From positions 1 through 18,116 of the forward strand of contig NZ_SMMD01000922.1 in assembly GCF_009711475.1 (NCBI RefSeq): a stretch of DNA of 18,116 nucleotides, given 5' to 3'. The position numbers and the translations under genes are program-made. The DNA comes from Fulvivirga aurantia (GTDB taxonomy: Bacteria; Bacteroidota; Bacteroidia; Cytophagales; Cyclobacteriaceae). The notes beneath the pieces are model-generated. The model ran no database searches. It was not told where the DNA came from and was given only the letters and a program-made list of their open reading frames with translations. The stretch's first letter is position 1. Each line of letters begins with the position of its first letter. Below are positions 9,329 through 16,229 of the stretch, piece by piece.

Positions 9329-10639
9329 TTATTTAAAAAGTCCTTCGTGAAGATTTACAAGAGCCTTTGTTTTATCTTCTGAGCTTATCAGCAATGAAAT
9401 ATTATTTCTACTTCCTCCATATGATACCATGCGTACGGGTACGTCAGAAAGTGCGTTGAAGATCAATTTTACAAGCCCTTTCTTTTCTGAAACCATACTA
9501 CCGACAATGCAGACGATCGTTTGATTTCTATCTATCGCTACGGTACCAAATTGCTCGAGCTCCTTTCTTATTTGCGATAGATTTTGATCATTATCGATAG
9601 TCACAGATACAGCTACCTCACTTGTGGTAATCATATCGATCGATGTTTTATATTTCTCAAATACTTCAAACACTCTTCGTAAGAAACCGTGAGCAAGAAG
9701 CATTCTGGTTGATTTGATCTTTATAGCTGTAATTCCATCCTTAGCCGCTATTGCTTTTATATCACCCTCTGTACCTTCGATACTTATGGTAGTACCTTCT
9801 GCTTCGGGTGCCATGGTATTCTTTAGTTTAACAGGAATACTCTTGGTTTGAGCCGGTAAAATAGAAGACGGGTGAAGAATTTTTGCGCCAAAGTATGCGA
9901 GCTCCGCAGCTTCATCAAAGGTGAGGTGAGCTATCGGGCGTGTGTTGTCGACCACTCTTGGGTCATTGTTATGCATCCCGTCAATGTCTGTCCAGATTTG
10001 AACTTCATCTGCATCAATTGCAGCGCCTATTAAAGAGGCACTGTAATCGCTTCCACCTCTTTTTAAATTGTCGGTTTGGCCCGTGTGATTTCGGCAAATA
10101 AAACCTTGTGTTATATAGGTGCCACCACCTGCTGTAAGCGGCTTGAGATTGGCAGAAATACTTTCCATGTCAGGTTCACCCTCCTCATTTAAACGCATAA
10201 AATCCAATGCATCGAGTAGTGTAGCTTTTACCTCTAACTCTTGAAGGTATAGTGTAAATAAGTTGGTTGATAGAATTTCTCCATAAGCCACCAACGTTTT
10301 GTTATTTCCATGATTAAAATCAGGAATGAGTGCCAGTGCCTCTATCTCTTTAAAGTATTTCTCAATTATTGTTGAGGCCTCATCTTTTTTAGCATCGGTC
10401 TTGTAAAGTGCATCTATAAATTCGGCATAGTGATTTTTTAAGCTTTTAATAAGTAAATCAGCAGCGTCTTTGTTGTTTGCAATAAGTTGATCGCCAATGG
10501 CAACCAAAGAATTAGTAGTGCCTGAAAGGGCTGAAAGCACAACAATTTTAGACGAAGGATCAGCCTGAATTAAGTTGGCAATGGCATGCATACGCTCTGG
10601 CTTGCCTACAGATGTTCCTCCAAATTTATAGATAATCAT
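9329..10639 (-). CDS. lysC: Aspartate kinase (436 aa, monofunctional)
   Basis: Catalyses ATP-dependent phosphorylation of L-aspartate to beta-aspartyl phosphate, the first committed step to lysine (via diaminopimelate), threonine and methionine; cytosolic. Seen: the kinase signature KFGGTSVG at residues 5-12, RGGSDYSA at 194-201 and WTDIDGMHNNDPR at 216-228. Two C-terminal ACT-type regulatory modules lie at about 304-370 and 372-436, with the typical KTSIDMITTSEVAVSV and VRMVSYGGSRNN segments, so allosteric feedback by an end-product amino acid is expected. No homoserine dehydrogenase domain follows, so this is not a ThrA-type fusion. Start choice: the frame extends ten codons to a GTG at 10669, but MIIYKFGGTSVG is the usual N-terminus of the family, and a -7-like sequence (TAACTTCG, minus strand 10665-10658) overlaps the extension, so ATG 10639 is preferred. 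No other lysine-pathway gene is adjacent. Confidence 0.93.
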   Translation of the reverse strand: MIIYKFGGTSVGKPERMHAIANLIQADPSSKIVVLSALSGTTNSLVAIGDQLIANNKDAADLLIKSLKNHYAEFIDALYKTDAKKDEASTIIEKYFKEIEALALIPDFNHGNNKTLVAYGEILSTNLFTLYLQELEVKATLLDALDFMRLNEEGEPDMESISANLKPLTAGGGTYITQGFICRNHTGQTDNLKRGGSDYSASLIGAAIDADEVQIWTDIDGMHNNDPRVVDNTRPIAHLTFDEAAELAYFGAKILHPSSILPAQTKSIPVKLKNTMAPEAEGTTISIEGTEGDIKAIAAKDGITAIKIKSTRMLLAHGFLRRVFEVFEKYKTSIDMITTSEVAVSVTIDNDQNLSQIRKELEQFGTVAIDRNQTIVCIVGSMVSEKKGLVKLIFNALSDVPVRMVSYGGSRNNISLLISSEDKTKALVNLHEGLFK

Positions 10640-10681
10640 AACTTCACTAATTTGCTGCGAAGTTACCACATTGTTAAATCA

Positions 10682-10707
10682 AAAAAAGCCCCAGGTGGGG
10701 CTTTTTT
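10682..10707. terminator. Bidirectional hairpin terminator upstream of lysC
   Basis: Perfect 11-bp arms, AAAAAAGCCCC (10682-10692) and GGGGCTTTTTT (10697-10707), around the 4-base loop AGGT. With A and T runs on both sides it can terminate in either direction. On the minus strand it would stop read-through from the dnaK side before lysC; on the plus strand no annotated gene feeds into it. Confidence 0.85.
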
Positions 10708-10951
10708 GCCATGGTCGATGGCCATCTATGTTTATGTGTAATTAGTTTCTGTTTTCACATTGTTTATCTGATAAATGATTATCCAAAAACCGAACCAAAA
10801 ATAAATCACATCGCAATCATCGATGAAGTGTTAAAACTGGCGATAAGTGGTATTGAGAGGTATTTTTGCCAATTATGGTGTGGAAAATCACTACAATTTA
10901 AGTGGTGTATTTGCCACTATAATATTATTTAATGTGTGGCTAGCTAAATGA

Positions 10952-10977
10952 AAAAAGGGACCAAAAGGTCCCTTTTT
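10952..10977. terminator. Bidirectional hairpin terminator of dnaK
   Basis: Perfect 11-bp arms, AAAAAGGGACC (10952-10962) and GGTCCCTTTTT (10967-10977), around the loop AAAA. It lies 24 bases beyond the dnaK stop on the minus strand, so it is the natural dnaK terminator. Its T run on the plus strand could equally end a plus-strand transcript from the pocket to its left. Confidence 0.88.
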
Positions 10978-11001
10978 ATTGATCTATATTAAATCCGCAG
11001 A

Positions 11002-12936
11002 CTACTTCTTAGAGTCGTCTACTTCCTCGAATTCAACATCCTGAGCATCAGAGTCAGATCCAGAAGCATCGCCTTGTGGTTGCTCACCACCAGCTGCTCC
11101 AGCTGCACCTTCAGCACCTGGCTGTCCGCCTGTAGCTGCATACATCTCTTGTGCAGCACCTTCCCAAGCTTTATTCATACCTTCGAGCGCTGCGTCTATA
11201 GCGGCAAGATCTTGTGACTGATGTGCTTTCTTAAGCTCCTCAAGTGCATTGTTGATCTTCGTCTTGTTATCATCAGATAACTTATCGCCATATTCTTTCA
11301 GCTGCTTTTCAGTTTGGAAGATCATTGAGTCAGCTGCATTTACTTTCTCAACTTTCTCCTTAGCTTGCTTATCAGACTCAGCATTAGCTTCAGCTTCCTG
11401 CTTCATTTTCTCGATTTCCTCATCTGTAAGTCCAGAAGAAGCCTCGATTCTGATTTTTTGCTCTTTACCTGTGCCCTTATCTTTAGCAGACACATTCATA
11501 ATACCGTTGGCATCGATATCAAACGTAACCTCTACCTGAGGCACACCACGTGGCGCTGGCGGAATACCATCTAAGTGGAATCTACCAATCGTTCTGTTAT
11601 CTTTTGCCATTGGGCGCTCACCTTGCAGTACGTGTATTTCTACAGAAGGCTGATTGTCAGCAGCAGTAGAGAACACCTCAGATTTCTTTGTTGGTATAGT
11701 CGTATTAGACTCAATAAGCTTAGTAAATACACCGCCCATTGTTTCAATACCTAAAGAAAGTGGAGTTACGTCTAGTAGTAGTACGTCTTTAACCTCACCA
11801 GTAAGTACACCACCCTGGATTGCAGCACCAATAGCAACAACCTCATCTGGGTTCACACCTTTAGAAGGCTTCTTGCCGAAGAATTTCTCTACTTCTTCCT
11901 GAATTTTAGGGATTCTTGTAGAACCACCTACTAAGATTACTTCATCTACTTCAGAAGCGCTTATCCCAGCGTCAGACAATGCCTTTTTACAAGGATCCAT
12001 TGATCTTTTTACTAAGCTATCTGCTAATTGCTCAAACTTAGATCTGGTCAATTTTTTTACTAAGTGCTTTGGTACACCATCAACAGGCATAATGTATGGC
12101 AAGTTGATCTCAGTCTCAGTAGAGCTAGAAAGTTCAATTTTTGCTTTCTCAGCAGCTTCTTTTAATCTCTGAAGTGCCATTGGATCTTTCTTAAGATCTA
12201 CGCCTTCATCATTCTTAAACTCATCAGCTAACCAGTTGATAATTACCTGGTCGAAGTCATCACCACCTAAGTGTACATCACCATTGGTAGATTTTACTTC
12301 AAATACACCGTCACCTAATTCTAATATAGAGATATCGAATGTACCACCACCAAGGTCATACACTGCGATAGTCATGTCTTTGTCTTTCTTATCAAGACCA
12401 TATGCCAATGCAGCGGCAGTAGGCTCATTGATAATTCTCTTTACTTCAAGACCAGCAATTTGTCCGGCCTCTTTAGTAGCATGTCTCTCAGCATCGTTAA
12501 AATATGCTGGCACAGTAATTACAGCTTCTTTTACTTCTGTACCCAGGTAATCTTCTGCAGTAGACTTCATTTTCTGAAGTATCATTGCAGAGATTTCTTG
12601 TGGTGTGTAATTTCTGTCACCTATTTTTACTCTTACTGTGTCATTATTTCCCTTCTCAAGGTGGTAAGAAACAGTTTTTAATTCTTCTCCAACTTCGCTG
12701 TATTTCTTACCCATAAATCTTTTTACAGAGCTTATGGTATTTTGCGGGTTGGTAATAGCTTGTCTTTTAGCAGGATCCCCAACTTTACGCTCTCCTTTGC
12801 CTTCCTCTAAAAATGCAACTATAGAGGGGGTAGTTCTTCGTCCTTCGCTGTTAGGAATTACTACAGGCTCATTACCTTCCATTACGGAAACACATGAGTT
12901 GGTAGTACCTAAGTCAATTCCGATAATTTTTCCCAT
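11002..12936 (-). CDS. dnaK: Molecular chaperone DnaK (Hsp70, 644 aa)
   Basis: ATP-driven cytosolic chaperone that binds exposed hydrophobic segments of unfolded proteins, working with DnaJ and GrpE, neither of which is in the window. Seen: the Hsp70 ATPase signatures IDLGTTNSC (residues 7-15), VKRFMGKK (71-78), YDLGGGTFD (193-201) and a later [10 protein letters not shown]. The substrate-binding part carries [11 protein letters not shown] and [13 protein letters not shown] helical lid is followed by a Gly/Ala/Gln-rich linker and an acidic end, [12 protein letters not shown]. The length matches bacterial DnaK. The ATG at 12936 is preceded by AGGA twelve bases upstream. It is transcribed divergently from prfC; a sigma-54-like sequence and palindromes lie about 50-100 bases upstream, and its terminator is the hairpin at 10952-10977. 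It appears to be monocistronic. Confidence 0.98.
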   Translation of the reverse strand: MGKIIGIDLGTTNSCVSVMEGNEPVVIPNSEGRRTTPSIVAFLEEGKGERKVGDPAKRQAITNPQNTISSVKRFMGKKYSEVGEELKTVSYHLEKGNNDTVRVKIGDRNYTPQEISAMILQKMKSTAEDYLGTEVKEAVITVPAYFNDAERHATKEAGQIAGLEVKRIINEPTAAALAYGLDKKDKDMTIAVYDLGGGTFDISILELGDGVFEVKSTNGDVHLGGDDFDQVIINWLADEFKNDEGVDLKKDPMALQRLKEAAEKAKIELSSSTETEINLPYIMPVDGVPKHLVKKLTRSKFEQLADSLVKRSMDPCKKALSDAGISASEVDEVILVGGSTRIPKIQEEVEKFFGKKPSKGVNPDEVVAIGAAIQGGVLTGEVKDVLLLDVTPLSLGIETMGGVFTKLIESNTTIPTKKSEVFSTAADNQPSVEIHVLQGERPMAKDNRTIGRFHLDGIPPAPRGVPQVEVTFDIDANGIMNVSAKDKGTGKEQKIRIEASSGLTDEEIEKMKQEAEANAESDKQAKEKVEKVNAADSMIFQTEKQLKEYGDKLSDDNKTKINNALEELKKAHQSQDLAAIDAALEGMNKAWEGAAQEMYAATGGQPGAEGAAGAAGGEQPQGDASGSDSDAQDVEFEEVDDSKK

Positions 12937-12995
12937 GATTATTTAAATTCCTATTATTTAATGTTCGTTTGAAATTTCTGTTTTGTCTATAAGTT

Positions 12996-13012
12996 ATCAA
13001 TGGGCATGCCAA
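12996..13012 (-). promoter_or_regulatory. Candidate sigma-54-like (-24/-12) promoter of dnaK
   Basis: Read on the minus strand, TTGGCATG-CCCA-TTGAT resembles the sigma-54 consensus TGGCACG-N4-TTGCW with correct spacing. The differences are T for C in the -24 block and A for C in the -12 block; the latter is normally important. It would place transcription start near 12986, giving a leader of about 50 bases. No better TAnnTTTG housekeeping element was found on this strand. This is an inference, not a secure call. Confidence 0.35.
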
Positions 13013-13023
13013 AGCTTTAAAAG

Positions 13024-13036
13024 TGACAGAATGTCA
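13024..13036. promoter_or_regulatory. Palindrome TGACA-GAA-TGTCA upstream of dnaK
   Basis: Perfect 5-bp arms around three bases, centred about 18 bases upstream of the -24-like block and about 44 bases upstream of the predicted dnaK start site. The dyad form fits a dimeric regulator operator. Flanking AAGCT (13012-13016) and AGCTT (13038-13042) loosely extend the symmetry. No regulator can be named from the sequence. Confidence 0.4.
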
Positions 13037-13048
13037 GAGCTTGGAGGT

Positions 13049-13303
13049 AAGAAATAAGTCCGAAGTCATAAGAGTGCTAATAACTAGTAATACAACTTTG
13101 TATAGACGATAGGGCAGTAGTGAGCTAACCAGCTACCAGAACCCAGTAACCATTAACTAACATCCATCCACCAGAGCCTAGCATCCATTTAACCAGAGAC
13201 CAGAGACCATAATCTAGCCACTAGTAACCAGCGAGCTAGCACCTACGCAACCAGCACTTAATACTTACATCTAAAAACTTATTACTTACGAGTTATAGAG
13301 TTA
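13049..13303. repeat. Degenerate heptanucleotide tandem array in two phases
   Basis: Seen directly. Units of exactly seven bases run from 13049 to 13090: AAGAAAT, AAGTCCG, AAGTCAT, AAGAGTG, CTAATAA, CTAGTAA. After a gap with a phase shift, a second block has a C[C/T][A/T]N core beginning at 13129, 13136, 13143, 13150, 13157, 13164, 13171, 13178, 13185, 13193, 13200, 13207, 13214, 13221, 13228, 13236, 13243, 13251, 13257/8, 13264, 13271, 13278 and 13285. Steps are 7 almost throughout, with occasional 8s and one irregular step near 13257. The rough consensus is AACCAGN, drifting to ACTTAAT near prfC. There are no stems, no spacers and no coding capacity. It resembles in form the short tandem heptanucleotide repeats described in cyanobacteria, but the sequence differs and its function is unknown. 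Confidence 0.85.
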
Positions 13304-13309
13304 TCTTTG
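13302..13309 (+). promoter_or_regulatory. prfC: -7 promoter element of prfC
   Basis: TATCTTTG is an exact match to the Bacteroidota -7 consensus TAnnTTTG. It ends 18 bases before the prfC ATG, implying a leader of roughly ten bases. No obvious TTTG -33 box lies at the usual distance, where the heptad array sits instead. Confidence 0.6.
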
Positions 13310-13327
13310 CAGCCTTATTGATAAGCT

Positions 13328-14908
13328 ATGGCATTAAAAGAAGAAATCGCGAAAAGAAGGACGTTTGGAATTATTAGTCACCCGGATGCAGGTAAAACTA
13401 CCCTGACAGAAAAACTACTCTTATTTGGTGGTGCAATACAGTCTGCTGGTGCGGTAAAGTCAAACAAAATAAAAATGCACGCCCGATCAGACTGGATGGA
13501 GATTGAGAAACAAAGAGGTATCTCAGTGGCTACTTCCGTAATGGGTTTTAATTATAAAGACAAGAAAATCAATATTCTCGATACGCCTGGTCACCAGGAT
13601 TTTGCAGAAGATACCTATCGTACGCTTACAGCGGTTGACAGTGTTATTATGGTGATTGATTGCGTGAAAGGGGTGGAGATGCAGACTGAGAAGCTTATGG
13701 AAGTCTGTAGAATGCGAAATACTCCTGTAATTTGCTTTATCAACAAACTTGACCGTGAAGGTAGAGATCCTTACGACTTACTTGACGAAATAGAAGAGAA
13801 GTTAAGAATCAAAGTGCGTCCGCTTTCTTGGCCAATTAGTATGGGTAAAACCTTCAAGGGTGTATATAGCCTTGTAAATAATAGCTTACACTTATTTAAA
13901 GGAAGTAAATCTAAATTAGACGGTGAGGGTTTAAATATTACCGATCTTTCTGATCCTCAATTAGATACAGAGGTTGGTGAAAATGATGCTAACCAGCTGC
14001 GAGAGGACGTAGAGCTTATAGAAGGGGTATATTCTAAATTTGATGTGGAAGAATACCGGGCTGGAAAAGTGGCACCTGTGTTTTTTGGAAGCGCGGTAAA
14101 CAATTTTGGTGTAAAAGAGCTCTTAGATTCTTTTATTGATTTTGCCCCGGAACCATTACCTAGAGAAACTGAGGAGCGTCTAGTAAAACCGGATGAAAAC
14201 AAGTTTAGCGGCTTTATTTTTAAGATTCATGCCAACATGGATCCTAACCACAGAAACAGGATTGCCTTTGCCAGAATTTGTGCTGGCAAATTTGAGCGTG
14301 GGAAAAACTATTTCCATGTGAGAGATAATAAAAAAATCCGTTTTTCTAATACTACCATGTTTATGGCTCAGGAAAAAGAGCTGGTAGACGAAGCCTGGCC
14401 GGGCGATATCGTAGGACTTTACGATACAGGTAACCTAAAGATTGGTGATACTTTATCTGAAGGAGAGAAAGGTATGTATAAGGGTATACCAAGTTTCTCA
14501 CCTGAGATATTTAAAGAAGTAATTAATAAAGATGCTATGAAAACCAAGCAGCTTGAAAAAGGCCTTAACCAGTTGATGGAAGAAGGTGTGGCCCAGTTGT
14601 TTTCATACGAATTAGGAGCCAGAAAAGTGGTTGGCACTGTAGGAGCACTTCAATTTGAAGTTATACAGCATAGACTGAAAAATGAGTATAACGCGTCATG
14701 TGATTTCATGCCTATGAATTTATACAAGGCCTGCTGGATTCACAGCACCGATAAGAAGAAGCTTAATGAATTTATTGATTCAAAATTCAGACATATTGCC
14801 AAAGATAAAGATGGTAAACTGGTCTTTATGGCAGAGTCTAAAGCTTGGTTAAGTATGGTTCAAGATAATTTCCCGGAGATTGAGTTCCATTTTACATCGG
14901 AGTTTTAA
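13328..14908 (+). CDS. prfC: Peptide chain release factor 3 (526 aa)
   Basis: GTPase that removes release factors 1 and 2 from the ribosome after peptide release; cytosolic, acts on the ribosome. Seen: P-loop SHPDAGKT at residues 17-24, switch region with RGISV (63-67), DTPGH at 85-89 and NKLD at 139-142. RF3-type domains II and III follow, with [26 protein letters not shown] and [13 protein letters not shown] segments. The 526-residue length fits the family (about 520-530), and the SHPDAGKT P-loop separates it from EF-G. The ATG at 13328 is fixed by an in-frame TAA six bases upstream and by a TATCTTTG promoter element just before it. The next gene starts 34 bases downstream with only a weak GTCAA/TTGAC hairpin (14920-14936) and no T run between, so read-through into the transposase-like gene is likely. 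Confidence 0.97.
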   Translation: MALKEEIAKRRTFGIISHPDAGKTTLTEKLLLFGGAIQSAGAVKSNKIKMHARSDWMEIEKQRGISVATSVMGFNYKDKKINILDTPGHQDFAEDTYRTLTAVDSVIMVIDCVKGVEMQTEKLMEVCRMRNTPVICFINKLDREGRDPYDLLDEIEEKLRIKVRPLSWPISMGKTFKGVYSLVNNSLHLFKGSKSKLDGEGLNITDLSDPQLDTEVGENDANQLREDVELIEGVYSKFDVEEYRAGKVAPVFFGSAVNNFGVKELLDSFIDFAPEPLPRETEERLVKPDENKFSGFIFKIHANMDPNHRNRIAFARICAGKFERGKNYFHVRDNKKIRFSNTTMFMAQEKELVDEAWPGDIVGLYDTGNLKIGDTLSEGEKGMYKGIPSFSPEIFKEVINKDAMKTKQLEKGLNQLMEEGVAQLFSYELGARKVVGTVGALQFEVIQHRLKNEYNASCDFMPMNLYKACWIHSTDKKKLNEFIDSKFRHIAKDKDGKLVFMAESKAWLSMVQDNFPEIEFHFTSEF

Positions 14909-14942
14909 GTCATTTTAAAGTCAATCTTTAGTTGACGTTTAC

Positions 14943-15548
14943 ATGGAGCCCGGTCAGATTTATCATGTTTATAATCATGCAAATGGCTTTGAGAACCTTT
15001 TCAAAGAAGATGGTAATTATGTCTACTTTTTAGATCAATTTGAAAAAATCGTTTTTCCATATGTCAACCTTTATGCTTTTTGTCTTCTTCCCAATCATTT
15101 TCATTTTTTGCTAAAAATTAAAAGTGAAAAAGAACTGTTAAACCTTCCAGGTTTTCAAAACCTGGAAGGTCTACAAGACTTGAAAACTCATTTTTCAAAA
15201 AAAGTTAATAAGACATTCAGTAATTTTTTTAATAGCTATTCCAAAGCCTTTAATAAAGCTTATGGAAGGCGAGGAAGCTTATTTGAAAAGAGTTTTAAAC
15301 GTAAACTCATAGAAACAGATGTTCAATTTCAAGAGACATTTTTATATGCAAATTTAAATGCAGTCAAACATAAATTTGTCGAAACTGCAGATACCTGGCA
15401 TTGGAGTAGTTTGAGAGCATATTTAAGGCTGGAACAGACTAGTTTATTATCTAGAGAAGAAAGCTTAAATTACTTTGATAGCTATGACAACCTAAAATTT
15501 TGTTTAGAAGAGAAGCAAGATTTTATCATTCAACTCAACATGGAATAA
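14943..15548 (+). CDS. REP-associated tyrosine transposase-like (RAYT/Y1, HUH) protein, 201 aa
   Basis: Single-strand DNA nicking and joining family related to the IS200/IS605 transposases. Seen: a typical N-terminus (PGQIYHVYNHANGFENLF), the metal-binding HUH motif HFH at residues 52-54 in LLPNHFHFLLKIK, a basic helix with FFNSYSKAFNKAYGRRGSLF (about 95-114), and YANLNAVKH with probable catalytic Tyr135, then WHWSSLRAYL. Length and motifs suggest an intact protein. Residues 67-76 are encoded by a perfect 29-bp palindrome lying in the variable region after the HUH strand, where these proteins differ in length. No transposon ends, direct repeats or neighbouring accessory genes are visible, so it is more likely a single-copy domesticated RAYT than an insertion sequence. 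Base composition looks more AT-rich than prfC. Its TAA overlaps the next ATG (TAATG). Confidence 0.85.
   Translation: MEPGQIYHVYNHANGFENLFKEDGNYVYFLDQFEKIVFPYVNLYAFCLLPNHFHFLLKIKSEKELLNLPGFQNLEGLQDLKTHFSKKVNKTFSNFFNSYSKAFNKAYGRRGSLFEKSFKRKLIETDVQFQETFLYANLNAVKHKFVETADTWHWSSLRAYLRLEQTSLLSREESLNYFDSYDNLKFCLEEKQDFIIQLNME
15142..15170. repeat. Perfect 29-bp REP-like palindrome inside the transposase gene
   Basis: ACCTTCCAGGTTTT (15142-15155), centre C15156, AAAACCTGGAAGGT (15157-15170): perfect 14-bp arms with a single central base. It is read in frame as part of residues 67-76 (NLPGFQNLEG). RAYT enzymes are known to act on short palindromic REP elements, usually intergenic, so a palindrome inside the gene is unusual. 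There is no other full copy in the window. Confidence 0.9.
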
Positions 15549-16225
15549 TGAAACTATCATTTAAATCACTTTACGAAGATAATCACCTCCTTATCGTCAA
15601 TAAACCCGCAGGTTTGTTGGTGCAGGGCGATAAGACCGGAGACCAGACTTTGGCCGAAGAAGCCAAAGCTTACATCAAAGAAAAATATAACAAGCCTGGT
15701 GATGTTTTCTTAGGTGTAGTACACCGGATTGATAGGCCTGTGAGTGGTGTGGTTGTTCTTGCCAGAACTTCTAAAGGTCTGGAGAGAATGAATAAGTTAT
15801 TTAAAGAGCGTGAAGTTGAAAAAACGTATTGGGCTGTAGTAAGTAATAAGCCTCCCCAGGTTACAGATGAGCTTGTTCATTGGTTAAAAAAGAACACCAA
15901 AATAAATAAAACCACAGCTTTTAATAAGAAGTCATCTGGGACACAGCAAGCCAAATTAAGCTACAAGTTGATTGCCAGAGTTGGAAATCACTATTTGCTA
16001 GAAGTGAAACCAATTACGGGTAGACCTCATCAAATAAGAGTGCAGCTGGCTAAGATCGGTTGCCCTATCGTGGGTGATCTTAAGTATGGTTTTGAAAGTG
16101 CGAATAAAGACGCAAGTATTCACTTGCATTCAAGAAATATTCAGTTTGAGCATCCGGTTAAAAAAGAGCCTATTAATATTACAGCGCCAGTGCCGAATGA
16201 TGACATCTGGCGCATGTTTAGCTAG
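15548..16225 (+). CDS. RluA-family RNA pseudouridine synthase (225 aa)
   Basis: Converts specific uridines in rRNA or tRNA to pseudouridine. Seen: the family motif HRIDRPVSGVVVLART, with catalytic Asp62 in the HRxD signature, the N-terminal YEDNHLLIVNKPAGLLV, and the C-terminal GRPHQIRVQLAKIGCPIVGDLKYG. There is no N-terminal S4 RNA-binding domain, so it is the short single-domain form; the exact target position cannot be told. Start: the open frame reaches back to 15500, but those codons overlap the preceding gene, while ATG 15548 gives the standard MKLSFKSLYEDNHLL start and shares one base with the upstream TAA (TAATG). That arrangement suggests translational coupling to the transposase-like gene and co-transcription with prfC. 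The 3' end faces a convergent gene 4 bp away, with no terminator between. Confidence 0.93.
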   Translation: MKLSFKSLYEDNHLLIVNKPAGLLVQGDKTGDQTLAEEAKAYIKEKYNKPGDVFLGVVHRIDRPVSGVVVLARTSKGLERMNKLFKEREVEKTYWAVVSNKPPQVTDELVHWLKKNTKINKTTAFNKKSSGTQQAKLSYKLIARVGNHYLLEVKPITGRPHQIRVQLAKIGCPIVGDLKYGFESANKDASIHLHSRNIQFEHPVKKEPINITAPVPNDDIWRMFS

Positions 16226-16229
16226 ACCA

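Larger units (their letters stand above)
10640..11001. other. Gene-poor pocket between lysC and dnaK, holding two bidirectional hairpins
   Basis: No protein gene is supported; a 73-codon plus-strand open frame (10711-10932) lacks recognisable features. The stretch contains two strong inverted repeats with flanking A and T runs (10682-10707 and 10952-10977). Between them lie about 240 bp that include an exact TAnnTTTG match (TATTTTTG, 10861-10868, plus strand) and a small AGTGG/CCACT hairpin at about 10900-10917. A small RNA is possible but unproven. Confidence 0.55.
12937..13327. other. Divergent dnaK-prfC spacer
   Basis: 391 bp without a gene. The dnaK-proximal part (12996-13036) holds GGCATGCC, AAAGCTTT and TGACA-GAA-TGTCA palindromes and a sigma-54-like sequence read toward dnaK. 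The rest, 13049-13300, is almost entirely a degenerate 7-bp-periodic repeat ending at the prfC -7 element. Both genes must be driven from this region. Confidence 0.8.

Noticed and set aside
10640..10669. GTG start giving lysC ten extra residues
   Set aside because: The extension is not typical of the family and overlaps a -7-like sequence; ATG 10639 gives the canonical N-terminus.
10711..10932. 73-codon open frame between lysC and dnaK
   Set aside because: Cys- and Ile-rich product without family resemblance, and it begins inside the flank of a terminator hairpin.
11249..12946. Several open frames on the plus strand opposite dnaK
   Set aside because: They are antisense shadows of a highly conserved gene, and their products show no domain features.
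13072..13080. GAGTGCTAA, identical to the right half of a CIRCE heat-shock operator, upstream of dnaK
   Set aside because: The matching TTAGCACTC half is absent nine bases away (ATAAGTCCG instead), and the 9-mer falls across units of the heptad array, so it is probably coincidence.
13129..13288. Possible CRISPR array in the dnaK-prfC spacer
   Set aside because: Units are 7 bp with no unique spacers and no cas genes are near; it is a short tandem repeat.
15500..15547. Upstream start for the pseudouridine synthase
   Set aside because: It lies inside the transposase-like gene and its product does not resemble the family N-terminus; ATG 15548 fits.
14943..15548. Insertion sequence of the IS200/IS605 type
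   Set aside because: No end hairpins, TnpB gene or flanking signature visible, and tight coupling to the next gene argues for a resident RAYT instead.
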